Counted from the first letter of the stretch, positions 1-7,181 are shown. The stretch is DNA of 8,055 nt from an uncultured Eubacterium sp. (GCA_945980015.1 CAMFQI010000038.1:1-8055), one strand, 5' to 3'. The notes: generated by a model not told the origin, from the sequence alone. Program-made: numbers and translations.

Positions 1-45
1 GATTCCTCTACGTCTCGTGGGCTCGGAGATGTGTATAAGAGACAG
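1..45 (+). other. Untrimmed Nextera i7 sequencing adapter (synthetic)
   Basis: This segment is library-preparation sequence, not genome. Positions 1-3 (GAT) match the last bases of the Illumina P7 flow-cell primer. Positions 4-11 (TCCTCTAC) are an 8-base i7 index that I recognise as Nextera N712. Positions 12-26 (GTCTCGTGGGCTCGG) are the read-2 primer part, and positions 27-45 are the Tn5 mosaic end. The parts follow each other in exactly the order of a Nextera i7 adapter with no mismatch that I can see. The contig therefore ends where a transposon-tagmented library fragment ended. Only positions 46-68 remain as genomic sequence downstream of the dnaE stop codon. Confidence 0.97.
27..45 (+). 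other. Tn5 19-bp mosaic end within the adapter
   Basis: The sequence AGATGTGTATAAGAGACAG is the hyperactive Tn5 mosaic end used for tagmentation. It could be mistaken for a natural transposon end. Because it is attached to the Nextera read-2 primer part and an index, it comes from the library kit. The genomic insert starts directly after its last base, at position 46. Confidence 0.97.
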
Positions 46-68
46 ATATTGCCTGTATTGTCAAGTCT

Positions 69-3000
69 TTACTGATTGATAAACGCTACATTTGACTCGC
101 CGAGCAGCTTTTTGAGTGAAAAAATGAGATTGCTGTCGGGTGACACATACTCGGCGTTATTGCGAAGCTCATATTTTTTCGTATCGTTATAGTAGAAATA
201 AAGCGGAAAATCGCCCCTGTAATTTGAAAGAAGCTGCATAGCCGAGTTGATTTTTTCATCGTCTCTGCCGCTGAATTTCAAAAACAGACCGACACGCTTT
301 TTCTTTTTTGGTGTATTTTCCTGCTTTGAAGCAGAATGGATAACCGTCGGTTTAATCACGGTGTTGACCAAAATCTTTGCGTCCTTTTCCTCTTCAACGC
401 TCAAATTACCGCTGACTGCGATAACATTATTTTGAGTAATCATTGAAGCGTATTTCAAAAAGACATTCGGGAAAAGAATAACCTCAACGGTGCCGTACAA
501 ATCCTCAAGAGTAACGAATGCCATATTAGCCTTGCTTGCTCTCGTTTGCTTTACGGTTATATGAGTAATAATTCCGCAAAGCGTTACTCTGTCGCCGTCC
601 TTTAATTCGCTTCCTGCCGTTCCTGCCTCCAAAACCTCATAGGTTCTGCGGCAACGTGATTTTTCAACAAAGGCGTCATATTTATCCATCGGGTGTCCGG
701 AAAGATAAAGCCCCGTGATTTCCTTTTCCATCTGCAAAAGCTCGGAGGCTGAAAATTCCTCAACCTCTGGCAACTCAACCTTTTCCTCAAAGCTGTCGCC
801 GAGGTCGAAAAATCCTACCTGACCGTACATTGTACTCTTATATTTTTGTTCGATATCACCGAGTAAAACGGGAAGCGACTGAAGCATTTGCTTTCTGTTT
901 GCGCCGAGCTTATCAAGCGCACCGCACCGAATAAGACTTTCAACCGCCCTGCGGTTAAATTTATAGCCCTGCATTCTCGTGCAAAAATCGGACAAATCCT
1001 TAAATTCAGCCTTTTCTCTTTCCTTAATAATTGCCTCGATAAAATCGTTTCCGAGATTTTTTATGCCCAAAAGACCGTAATTTATAACGCTGTCGCCCGA
1101 CGCTGTAAAGCCCTTCATCGAGCTGTTAATATCCGGCGGTGCAAGGCGAATACCGAGCCTTTTACACTCTGCGATATACCGTGCAACCTTGTTTGAATTA
1201 TCCAAAACCGACGTGAGAAGCGCCGCCATAAAATTCGCAGGGTAATATGTTTTAAGATAAGCGCACCTGTACGCCACCAAAGCATAGCAAGCGGCGTGTG
1301 ACTTATTAAAGGCATAGGAGGCAAAGTCGGTCATCTTATCGAAAATGCTGTTTGCAAGCTCACTTGAAATATTATTTTTCACACAGCCGTCAATGAATGT
1401 CGCTCTTTCACGCTCCATAACGTCGTGCTTTTTCTTGCTCATTGCACGGCGCACAACATCCGCCCTGCCGTAGCTGTAGCCTGCAAGGGTGCGGAAAATC
1501 TGCATTACCTGCTCCTGATAAACCATACAGCCGTAAGTATTTTTCAATATCGGCTCAAGCTCCGGAGTATCGTATTTTATATCCTGTGGGTTATTTGAAT
1601 TATGCACAAAGGTGTCAATTTGGTTTGCAGGACCGGGACGATAAAGCGACGTTGCGGCAATCAAATCCTCCAAAGCCGTCGGCTTCAAATTCATCAGCAT
1701 TTGCTTCATTCCCGATGACTCAAACTGGAAAATACCCTCGGTTTTTCCCTGTGCAAAAAGTCTGTAAACTCTTTGGTCATCTATCGGAATACTGTTTATA
1801 TCAACTCCCGATGACTTTGAAGCGTCATCTATAACAGTAAGCGTCCTCAAGCCTAAAAAGTCCATTTTCAGCAGTCCGAGTTCTTCAAGAGTTGTCATAA
1901 TATACTGGGTTACAACAAGTCCGTCATTTGTTGCAAGTGGAACGTAGGACGATACGGTATCGTGAGTAATAACAACGCCTGCCGCATGAGTTGATGTATT
2001 TCTCGGCATACCCTCAACCCTGCGTGCCGTATCAATAAGCCGTCTTATATCCTCGCTTTCTTCAACAGCCGCTTTAAGTTCCTTACTTCTTTCAATAGCC
2101 CCATCAATCGTTATATGCAGGCTGTTAGGTATCATCTTTGCAACTGCGTCAACTCTGTTATACGGAAGTCCCATAACTCTGCCGACGTCACGAATGGCCG
2201 CCCTTGCCTGCAAGGTGCCGAAGGTCACAATCTGGGCAACGTGGTCGGCACCGTATTTTTCTGTTACATAGTCGATAACCTCCTGCCGTCTTTCGTAGCA
2301 GAAGTCAATATCAAAGTCGGGCATCGACACTCTTTCGGGATTGAGAAAACGCTCAAAAATCAGGTCGTACTTCATCGGGTCAAGGTCGGTTATTCCTATG
2401 CAATACGCCGCAAGCGAGCCTGCGCCCGAACCTCTGCCGGGACCTACGGGAATATCCCTGCTTTTTGCAAACGCAACGAAGTCCTGAACAATGAGATAGT
2501 AGTCGGTGTAGCCCATTTTGTTGACTGTATCAAGCTCGTATTCAAGCCTGTCGATATAGCTTTGGGGGATATTTTCGCCGTATCTTTTTTTCATTCCCTC
2601 ATAGCACTTTTTTCTGAAATATTCAAAATGGTCCATATTGTCGGGCGTTGCAAAATACGGAAGCTTCGTGTTGCCGAACTCAAAATCAAAATTGCATTTA
2701 TCGGCAATTACCTGCGTATTTTCAACGGCGTTAGGATAATGTGAAAAAAGCTCGTTCATCTCGTTTTCGTCTTTAAGATAAAAATTATCCGAGTGAAATT
2801 CAAGTCCCGTATCCTCGCCTAAAATATGGTTTGTCGCAATGCAGATAAGCACCTGCTGAATATCGGCGTCCTGTTTCCTCACATAATGCACGTCATTTGT
2901 TGCAACAAGCGGTATACCCGTTTCATTCGACAGCTTTACAAGACCGTCAAGCACCGTCTTTTCCTGTTCAATGCCGTGGTCCTGAATTTCGAGATAATAA

Positions 3001-3503
3001 TTGCCGTCACCGAACACGTTGTTATACCATAAAGCCTGACGTTTTGCGCCGTCATAATCTCTTTGCAAAATAAGCTGCGGAATTTCACCTGCGATACAAG
3101 CCGAAAGACATATCAGCCCATCGCTGTATTTTTCGAGCAAATCTCTATCAATTCTCGGCTTGAAATAAAAGCCCTCGGTGTACGCTTTCGATACTAATTT
3201 AATCAGATTTTTGTAGCCCTTTTCGTTTTTCACAAGCAAAACAAGGTGATTATATCTTCCGTCAAGCGTCTTGTCTCTATCGTATCTGCTCCTCGGCGCA
3301 ACATAAACCTCACAGCCTATTATCGGCTTTATACCCTGCTTTTTACATTCTCTGTAGAAATCAACTGCGCCGTACATATTACCGTGGTCGGTAATTGCAA
3401 GGCTCGTCATACCAAGCTCCTTTGCACGCAAAACAAGCTCACTCAAACGGCATGCGCCGTCAAGCAAGCTGAACTGTGTGTGCAAATGAAGATGAGTAAA
3501 CAT
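69..3503 (-). CDS. dnaE: DNA polymerase III subunit alpha (DnaE)
   Basis: This is a C-family replicative DNA polymerase that adds dNTPs to a primer at the replication fork in the cytoplasm. The 1144 residues are normal for the family. The PHP domain (about 1-210) begins with HLHLHTQFSLLDG. Its likely metal ligands are all present: H6, H8, D15, H40, E65, H86, C136, D204 and H206. The polymerase core carries the GPGRGSGAGS loop (354-363) and the catalytic aspartates D396 and D398 in PDFDID, with the third at D548 in KMDFLGLRT. Further blocks are YRPGP (621-625), the YAFNKSHA motif (730-737), a helix-hairpin-helix region near 850-870 and an OB fold near 972-1055. A lysine-rich linker (1066-1070) leads to a C-terminal domain. 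Start: ATG at 3501-3503, three bases after whiA, with a GAGGAG ribosome site. In Bacillota a second polymerase, PolC, usually does bulk synthesis, so this may be the primer-extending DnaE; PolC is not in view. Confidence 0.98.
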   Translation of the reverse strand: MFTHLHLHTQFSLLDGACRLSELVLRAKELGMTSLAITDHGNMYGAVDFYRECKKQGIKPIIGCEVYVAPRSRYDRDKTLDGRYNHLVLLVKNEKGYKNLIKLVSKAYTEGFYFKPRIDRDLLEKYSDGLICLSACIAGEIPQLILQRDYDGAKRQALWYNNVFGDGNYYLEIQDHGIEQEKTVLDGLVKLSNETGIPLVATNDVHYVRKQDADIQQVLICIATNHILGEDTGLEFHSDNFYLKDENEMNELFSHYPNAVENTQVIADKCNFDFEFGNTKLPYFATPDNMDHFEYFRKKCYEGMKKRYGENIPQSYIDRLEYELDTVNKMGYTDYYLIVQDFVAFAKSRDIPVGPGRGSGAGSLAAYCIGITDLDPMKYDLIFERFLNPERVSMPDFDIDFCYERRQEVIDYVTEKYGADHVAQIVTFGTLQARAAIRDVGRVMGLPYNRVDAVAKMIPNSLHITIDGAIERSKELKAAVEESEDIRRLIDTARRVEGMPRNTSTHAAGVVITHDTVSSYVPLATNDGLVVTQYIMTTLEELGLLKMDFLGLRTLTVIDDASKSSGVDINSIPIDDQRVYRLFAQGKTEGIFQFESSGMKQMLMNLKPTALEDLIAATSLYRPGPANQIDTFVHNSNNPQDIKYDTPELEPILKNTYGCMVYQEQVMQIFRTLAGYSYGRADVVRRAMSKKKHDVMERERATFIDGCVKNNISSELANSIFDKMTDFASYAFNKSHAACYALVAYRCAYLKTYYPANFMAALLTSVLDNSNKVARYIAECKRLGIRLAPPDINSSMKGFTASGDSVINYGLLGIKNLGNDFIEAIIKEREKAEFKDLSDFCTRMQGYKFNRRAVESLIRCGALDKLGANRKQMLQSLPVLLGDIEQKYKSTMYGQVGFFDLGDSFEEKVELPEVEEFSASELLQMEKEITGLYLSGHPMDKYDAFVEKSRCRRTYEVLEAGTAGSELKDGDRVTLCGIITHITVKQTRASKANMAFVTLEDLYGTVEVILFPNVFLKYASMITQNNVIAVSGNLSVEEEKDAKILVNTVIKPTVIHSASKQENTPKKKKRVGLFLKFSGRDDEKINSAMQLLSNYRGDFPLYFYYNDTKKYELRNNAEYVSPDSNLIFSLKKLLGESNVAFINQ

Positions 3504-3506
3504 TAA

Positions 3507-4400
3507 TTACAACTCCTCGGCTATTTTTACAAGTCGTGACAATCTGTGATTAACACCGCTTCTGCTAATCGGCGGGTCAAACATTTCGGCAAGCTCACCG
3601 AGTGAGCTATCGGGATTTTCAAGTCTTATTTCTGCCATTTGGCGAAGCGGCTCGGATAAAGCGTCAAGTCCCTTTTTTTCCTGAATTTTCAGTATTGCGG
3701 CTATCTGCGGCGAAGCGGCGGCAACCGTTTTTTCAATATTTGCCGTTTCGCAGTTTGCCTTTCTGTTTGCGCTGTTTCGTATTTCCTTAACAATTTTTAT
3801 GTTCATCATATCGAACATACACCTGCTTGCGCCCATAATATAAAGACAGTCCTCAATAGCCTCGCTGTCCTTAAAGTATATGATGTTGTAGCCCTTTCTG
3901 TTCGTCAGCTTTGGCTGAAGCTCAAGCTCCTGCAAGGCGGTAATAAGGCTTTTCGACAAATTCATAAAAGCTACGCTGAATTCCAAATGGTAATCCTTTT
4001 CGGGAGACGAGACCGCGCCGCACGCCAAAAAAGCACCCCTGACGAAAACCCTTTGACATTCCTCACATTCAAAAACGGAGAAGTTTATTTTTAGGCTCGT
4101 TTCGGTTTTTGTATGGCCGAAGTACGTCATCAGCTTCGATACGTCGGTTGATTTTTTTATGCTGACGGTATAGATTTTTCCGGCAGGTGAAACTGTTATT
4201 TTCGACTGCACCGAGCAAAGCTCAAAAAGCAGAGCCTTAAAAAGCTCCGCCGTTTCGATGCTTTTCGACTGAAAAACAATTTCCCTAAAGCCAAAGCTCT
4301 TTGAAAAAAGAGCCATTCCGTAAAGAAGACTCTTTTTACAGCAGTTGTTTTCCTGTTCGATTTTTACCAATTCGTTTTTAACCTTTGATGAAAAGGACAT
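3507..4400 (-). CDS. whiA: DNA-binding protein / cell division regulator WhiA
   Basis: WhiA is a conserved Gram-positive DNA-binding protein. It is a sporulation transcription factor in Streptomyces, and in Bacillus subtilis it affects cell division and chromosome segregation. The 297 residues fit the family. The N-terminus (MSFSSKVKNEL) and the LAGLIDADG-like fold are typical, including RGAFLACGAVSSPEKDYHLE at 121-140. That motif lacks the acidic residues of active homing endonucleases, as is usual for WhiA, so no nuclease activity is expected. A conserved block with NRKANCETANIEKT (212-225) precedes a C-terminal helix-turn-helix at about 265-293, including SLGELAEMF and SGVNHRLSRL. The gene starts 9 bases after the rapZ stop, from an ATG with a weak AAGG ribosome site. 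It ends 3 bases before dnaE. The direct rapZ-whiA junction lacks the yvcK/glmR gene that often sits between them. Confidence 0.97.
   Translation of the reverse strand: MSFSSKVKNELVKIEQENNCCKKSLLYGMALFSKSFGFREIVFQSKSIETAELFKALLFELCSVQSKITVSPAGKIYTVSIKKSTDVSKLMTYFGHTKTETSLKINFSVFECEECQRVFVRGAFLACGAVSSPEKDYHLEFSVAFMNLSKSLITALQELELQPKLTNRKGYNIIYFKDSEAIEDCLYIMGASRCMFDMMNIKIVKEIRNSANRKANCETANIEKTVAAASPQIAAILKIQEKKGLDALSEPLRQMAEIRLENPDSSLGELAEMFDPPISRSGVNHRLSRLVKIAEEL
3513..3518 (-). promoter_or_regulatory. dnaE ribosome binding site inside whiA
   Basis: On the minus strand this reads GAGGAG, nine bases before the dnaE ATG. It lies wholly in the whiA coding end, where it encodes the two glutamates of the terminal EEL. 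Ribosomes finishing whiA therefore pass directly over the dnaE initiation region, which suggests coupled translation. Confidence 0.8.
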
Positions 4401-4407
4401 AACAAAA

Positions 4408-4411
4408 CCTT
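4408..4411 (-). promoter_or_regulatory. Weak whiA ribosome binding site overlapping rapZ stop
   Basis: The minus strand reads TAAGG, where TAA is the rapZ stop codon and AAGG is the only Shine-Dalgarno-like match, seven bases before the whiA ATG. It is the weakest ribosome site in the block. WhiA synthesis may therefore depend on ribosomes arriving from rapZ. Confidence 0.55.
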
Positions 4412-5276
4412 ATCTTCTTTTTATATCTCTATGATTTACTGTAACATTTGGCCACTTGCGAGAAAAATATGTATTCAACGCTTCAACAAAAGCAACGCTG
4501 CGGTGATTTCCGCCTGTACATCCAATTGCGATTACAAGCTGACTCTTTCCCTCTTTGATATAAAGCGGATTAAGATAGTCAAGCATATCCTTGAGCTTTT
4601 CAAGAAGTGTTACCGACTCATCAAAGCTGAAAACATAATCATAAACATCCTTGTCAAGTCCCGTTTTGTCTTTCAATGCATCATTCCAATAAGGATTGGG
4701 CAAGCATCTTACATCAAGAACAAAATCTGCATCATTTGGAATACCGTGCTTGAAGCCAAATGAAATAAGGTTGATATTCATTATTGCTTTTTCATCACCC
4801 AAAAGAATTTGAGTAAGTCGACCTCTAAGCTGGTTTGCATCAAGGTCTGAGGTGTCAATAACATAATCCGCATTTTGGCGAACAGGTGCGAGAACCTCCC
4901 TTTCATGCTCCAACGCTTGCTCAATAGAACCATTGAATTTGTCAGCAAACGGATGCTTTCTTCGGGTCAACTTGTATCTTTTGAGTGCAACATGATTTTT
5001 TATATCCAAGAAAATGGTTTTTACATTATAATCATAATGTTGTTCGAGCAAATCTGCAACAGCATCCCTGAACGCACTGTAGACACCGGCAGAACGAACA
5101 TCAGCAACAATAGCAATCTTGTTATATCTTTCTGAAGAAGCAGTCAAGTTAATGAAGGTACTGATAAGTTCAGCAGGCATATTGTCAATACAATAATAAC
5201 CTGTATCCTCCATAAAGCTCATAGCAGTTGATTTTCCTGCTCCCGACATACCTGTAAGCAAAATAATATCTTTCAT
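4410..5276 (-). CDS. rapZ: RapZ/YvcJ family nucleotide-binding protein
   Basis: This belongs to the RapZ (YvcJ) family of P-loop NTP-binding proteins. In Escherichia coli, RapZ senses glucosamine-6-phosphate and directs small-RNA control of GlmS. In Bacillus, YvcJ binds and hydrolyses nucleotides and affects competence. The role here is inferred only from the family. The 288 residues are full length. The Walker A motif GMSGAGKS is at 9-16, a Walker B-like strand with DVR at 59-61, and the conserved KRYKLTRRKHPF at 99-110. The C-terminal domain carries SFGFKHGIP (172-180), DVRCLPNP (188-195), GCTGGNHRSV (252-261) and HRD (282-284). The ATG start follows murB by 11 bases, with an AGAGGGA ribosome site overlapping the murB stop. 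By hand count GC is about 38-39%, clearly below murB (about 47%), and codons end more often in A or T. This could reflect allelic replacement, but the gene order is normal. Confidence 0.97.
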   Translation of the reverse strand: MKDIILLTGMSGAGKSTAMSFMEDTGYYCIDNMPAELISTFINLTASSERYNKIAIVADVRSAGVYSAFRDAVADLLEQHYDYNVKTIFLDIKNHVALKRYKLTRRKHPFADKFNGSIEQALEHEREVLAPVRQNADYVIDTSDLDANQLRGRLTQILLGDEKAIMNINLISFGFKHGIPNDADFVLDVRCLPNPYWNDALKDKTGLDKDVYDYVFSFDESVTLLEKLKDMLDYLNPLYIKEGKSQLVIAIGCTGGNHRSVAFVEALNTYFSRKWPNVTVNHRDIKRR

Positions 5277-5282
5277 TAATCT

Positions 5283-5289
5283 TCCCTCT
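5283..5289 (-). promoter_or_regulatory. rapZ ribosome binding site overlapping murB stop
   Basis: The minus strand reads AGAGGGA, six bases before the rapZ ATG. Its first two bases belong to the murB stop codon TAG. The spacing and match are good and support the chosen rapZ start. Confidence 0.75.
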
Positions 5290-6187
5290 ATCTTGTTACT
5301 CTAATTTCCATTTCCAAATCAACGCCTTTTTGAGCCTTCACCGTATCGGCAACCTTTTTGCAAAGGCTCAAAACATCATTGCACGTAGCCGAGCCGGTGT
5401 TAATCACAAAGCCTGCGTGCTTCGTGCTGACCTGAGCACCGCCTACCGAACAACCCTTCAAGCCGCACTCCTCGATAAGCGCGCCTGCAAAATATCCCTG
5501 CGGTCGCTTAAAGGTTGAGCCTGCCGACGGATATTCAAGCGGCTGCTTCGTTTTTCTGCGAAGCATAAAATCGTCCATTTTCGCCTTGATTTCCTGTGCG
5601 TCGGCTTTTTTCAGCTTGAAATACACGCCGGTGATTACACAGCCGTTGTCGTAATATGCACTGTGACGGTACGAAAGCTTCATATCCTCGCCGAGCAAAA
5701 ATCCCTTTTCGCCGTTTTTGTCGATATGCTCGCACCTAAAAACAACGTCCCTCAGCTCGCCGCCGTATGCACCTGCGTTCATAAACGCTCCGCCTCCGCA
5801 CGAGCCGGGTATACCGTAGGCAAATTCAAGACCACCAAGCTCATTCTCAAGCGCAACTCTGCACACCTTCATAAGCTGAGCACCCGCCTGGGCAAAAATC
5901 GTAGTATCGTCAACAAGCTTCACCTCGGAAAAATCCTTACCGAGTGCAATTACAACTGCGTCAATTCCGCCGTCGTCAACAAGCAAATTTGAGCCGTTTC
6001 CGACAACGATATATCTTTTTGAAAGCTCATTGCATTTTTTGATAATAAGTGCAATTTCATCCTCGCTTTTAGGAAAAGCCATAACCCTTGCCGGACCGCC
6101 GATTTTGAACGTAGTATGAGCGCTCATAGGCTCATTTTCACAATATGAAATTTTACTGTCCTTAAAAAATTTGATTAATTGCGTCAA
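5288..6187 (-). CDS. murB: UDP-N-acetylmuramate dehydrogenase (MurB)
   Basis: MurB is the cytoplasmic FAD enzyme that uses NADPH to reduce UDP-GlcNAc-enolpyruvate to UDP-MurNAc, the second committed step of peptidoglycan synthesis. The 299 residues match the family. The N-terminal part has TTFKIGGPA (25-33) and the FAD-binding GNGSNLLV (63-70). The second part of the FAD site has YGIPGSCGGGAFMNAGAYGGE (124-144 region). Then come SYRHS (172-176, with the substrate-contacting arginine R174), SAGSTFKRP (221-229) with the proton-donating serine S224, and C-terminal LEMEIR with the second catalytic acid E294. Translation starts at TTG (6185-6187). An in-frame TGA lies just upstream at 6194-6196, inside a good AGGTGA ribosome site 6 bases away, and the next ATG would remove 20 residues. 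The gene follows the glucokinase by 27 bases. Confidence 0.97.
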   Translation of the reverse strand: MTQLIKFFKDSKISYCENEPMSAHTTFKIGGPARVMAFPKSEDEIALIIKKCNELSKRYIVVGNGSNLLVDDGGIDAVVIALGKDFSEVKLVDDTTIFAQAGAQLMKVCRVALENELGGLEFAYGIPGSCGGGAFMNAGAYGGELRDVVFRCEHIDKNGEKGFLLGEDMKLSYRHSAYYDNGCVITGVYFKLKKADAQEIKAKMDDFMLRRKTKQPLEYPSAGSTFKRPQGYFAGALIEECGLKGCSVGGAQVSTKHAGFVINTGSATCNDVLSLCKKVADTVKAQKGVDLEMEIRVTR

Positions 6188-6193
6188 AAAATT

Positions 6194-6199
6194 TCACCT
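6194..6199 (-). promoter_or_regulatory. murB ribosome binding site that fixes a TTG start
   Basis: The minus strand reads AGGTGA, six bases before TTG at 6185-6187. The TGA of this site is in frame with murB, so translation cannot begin further upstream. The next downstream ATG codes for M21 and would cut into the conserved N-terminus. The site therefore decides for the TTG start. Confidence 0.8.
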
Positions 6200-6214
6200 G
6201 TTTTTCAGTTTTTA

Positions 6215-7159
6215 TCAGCCCTCTAAAATTGCCGCACCGATTAAGCCTGCGTCATTTCCAAGCTCGGCTCTGACAATCTTCGACTGAATCTTTGAATAAA
6301 CGCTGTAACGCTCGCTTTCGATATATCTGCGAAGCGGACGCAAAAGCGTTTCACCCTCATTACAAATACCGCCGCCGATACAAATAACCTCCGGCTGAAA
6401 GATATTAACAAGGTTAATAAGTCCGCACGCAACATACTTGATATATGTATCAACAACCTTAATACCGGCAATATCGCCTCTGCGCATTGCGTCAAAAGCG
6501 GTTCTGCCCGAAACCTTGCCCTCTTCCTTTGCCAAATCGTGCATAACGGAGTCGGGATATTTTTCCATAGCTGCCTTTGTTTGATTAATAAGTGCGGTTG
6601 CGCTTGCATAAGCCTCCCAACAGCCCTTACGACCGCAGGTACACGGCTCGCCGTCAACAACGATAACAGAGTGACCGCACTCACCACCGGCTCTGTTTGT
6701 ACCCGAAACTATCTTGCCGTCAACAATAATACCCGAGCCAACGCCTGTTCCGAGAGTTACCGCAACAAAATCCTTTGCACCGTTGCCACAGCCTGCATAA
6801 GCCTCGCCGAGTGCCGCACAGTTTGCGTCGTTTTCTATATAAACCTTATCGCAGCCGAGTCTTTCAATAAGCATTTCCTTTGCAGGAACATGGTCGAAGC
6901 CGAGATTATTTGCATACTCAATTACGCCCTCGGCATTTGCAGTACCCGGAGTACCCAAGCCAACCGAATAAATATCGGAAATAGTAACGCCGGCTTCAGC
7001 CATAGCCTGCTTGCAAACCATAGCGATGTCATCAAAAATTTCCTCCGGTGTACGAGGTATTGCAGTCGGAGTTTTTGCCTTTGCGATGATTTCGTATTCA
7101 TCGTTTACTACTCCGGCAACAATGTTTGTTCCTCCCAAATCAATTCCGATTCTCAACAT
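6215..7159 (-). CDS. glcK: ROK-family glucokinase
   Basis: This is a ROK-family sugar kinase, most likely a glucokinase that phosphorylates glucose with ATP to glucose-6-phosphate in the cytoplasm. It has 314 residues, the usual enzyme length. There is no N-terminal helix-turn-helix, so it is a kinase and not a ROK repressor. The phosphate-binding loop GIDLGGTN is at 5-12 and the catalytic aspartate is D111 in ENDANCAALGE. LGTGVGSG (136-143) and ECGH (160-163) follow. The zinc site CTCGRKGCWE uses C173, C175 and C180 with H163. IGGGI at 261-265 binds the nucleotide. ATG start with a strong AAGGGGGA ribosome site 7 bases upstream. It lies 22 bases after hprK, a neighbour that fits a role in carbon control. 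The glucose preference is inferred from resemblance to GlcK/GlkA; N-acetylglucosamine, N-acetylmannosamine or fructose kinases of the same family are alternatives, so the gene symbol is less certain than the family. Confidence 0.93.
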   Translation of the reverse strand: MLRIGIDLGGTNIVAGVVNDEYEIIAKAKTPTAIPRTPEEIFDDIAMVCKQAMAEAGVTISDIYSVGLGTPGTANAEGVIEYANNLGFDHVPAKEMLIERLGCDKVYIENDANCAALGEAYAGCGNGAKDFVAVTLGTGVGSGIIVDGKIVSGTNRAGGECGHSVIVVDGEPCTCGRKGCWEAYASATALINQTKAAMEKYPDSVMHDLAKEEGKVSGRTAFDAMRRGDIAGIKVVDTYIKYVACGLINLVNIFQPEVICIGGGICNEGETLLRPLRRYIESERYSVYSKIQSKIVRAELGNDAGLIGAAILEG

Positions 7160-7166
7160 ATATAAA

Positions 7167-7174
7167 TCCCCCTT
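7167..7174 (-). promoter_or_regulatory. Strong ribosome binding site of the ROK glucokinase
   Basis: The minus strand reads AAGGGGGA, seven bases before the glucokinase ATG, in the 22-base gap after the hprK stop. It is among the strongest ribosome sites seen here and confirms the start. Confidence 0.8.
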
Positions 7175-7181
7175 AAATTAT

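Noticed and set aside
27..45. A natural Tn5-like transposon end or mobile element boundary
   Set aside because: The mosaic end is fused to the Nextera primer part and index in the exact kit order, there is no transposase gene, and it sits at the contig edge.
2115..2744. A 209-codon open frame on the plus strand opposite dnaE
   Set aside because: It lies wholly antisense to the conserved dnaE polymerase region, has no recognisable family features, and is explained by the codon bias of the gene beneath it.
3980..4040. A LAGLIDADG homing endonuclease signature in whiA
   Set aside because: The fold is shared, but the motif reads LACGAVSS without the catalytic acids, and the helix-turn-helix and gene context identify WhiA.
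6188..6214. A small CTG-AAAAA-CAG hairpin between the glucokinase and murB as a terminator
   Set aside because: The stem is only three to four pairs and no T-run follows in the right place. It overlaps the murB ribosome site region and cannot act as a credible terminator.
6241..6687. A 148-codon minus-strand frame within the glucokinase
   Set aside because: It is an out-of-frame reading of the ROK gene, with low-complexity composition and no ribosome site of note.
6539..7165. A 208-codon open frame on the plus strand opposite the glucokinase
   Set aside because: The opposite strand encodes a complete ROK kinase with all motifs. The antisense product is cysteine- and asparagine-rich without a recognisable domain, as expected for a shadow frame.
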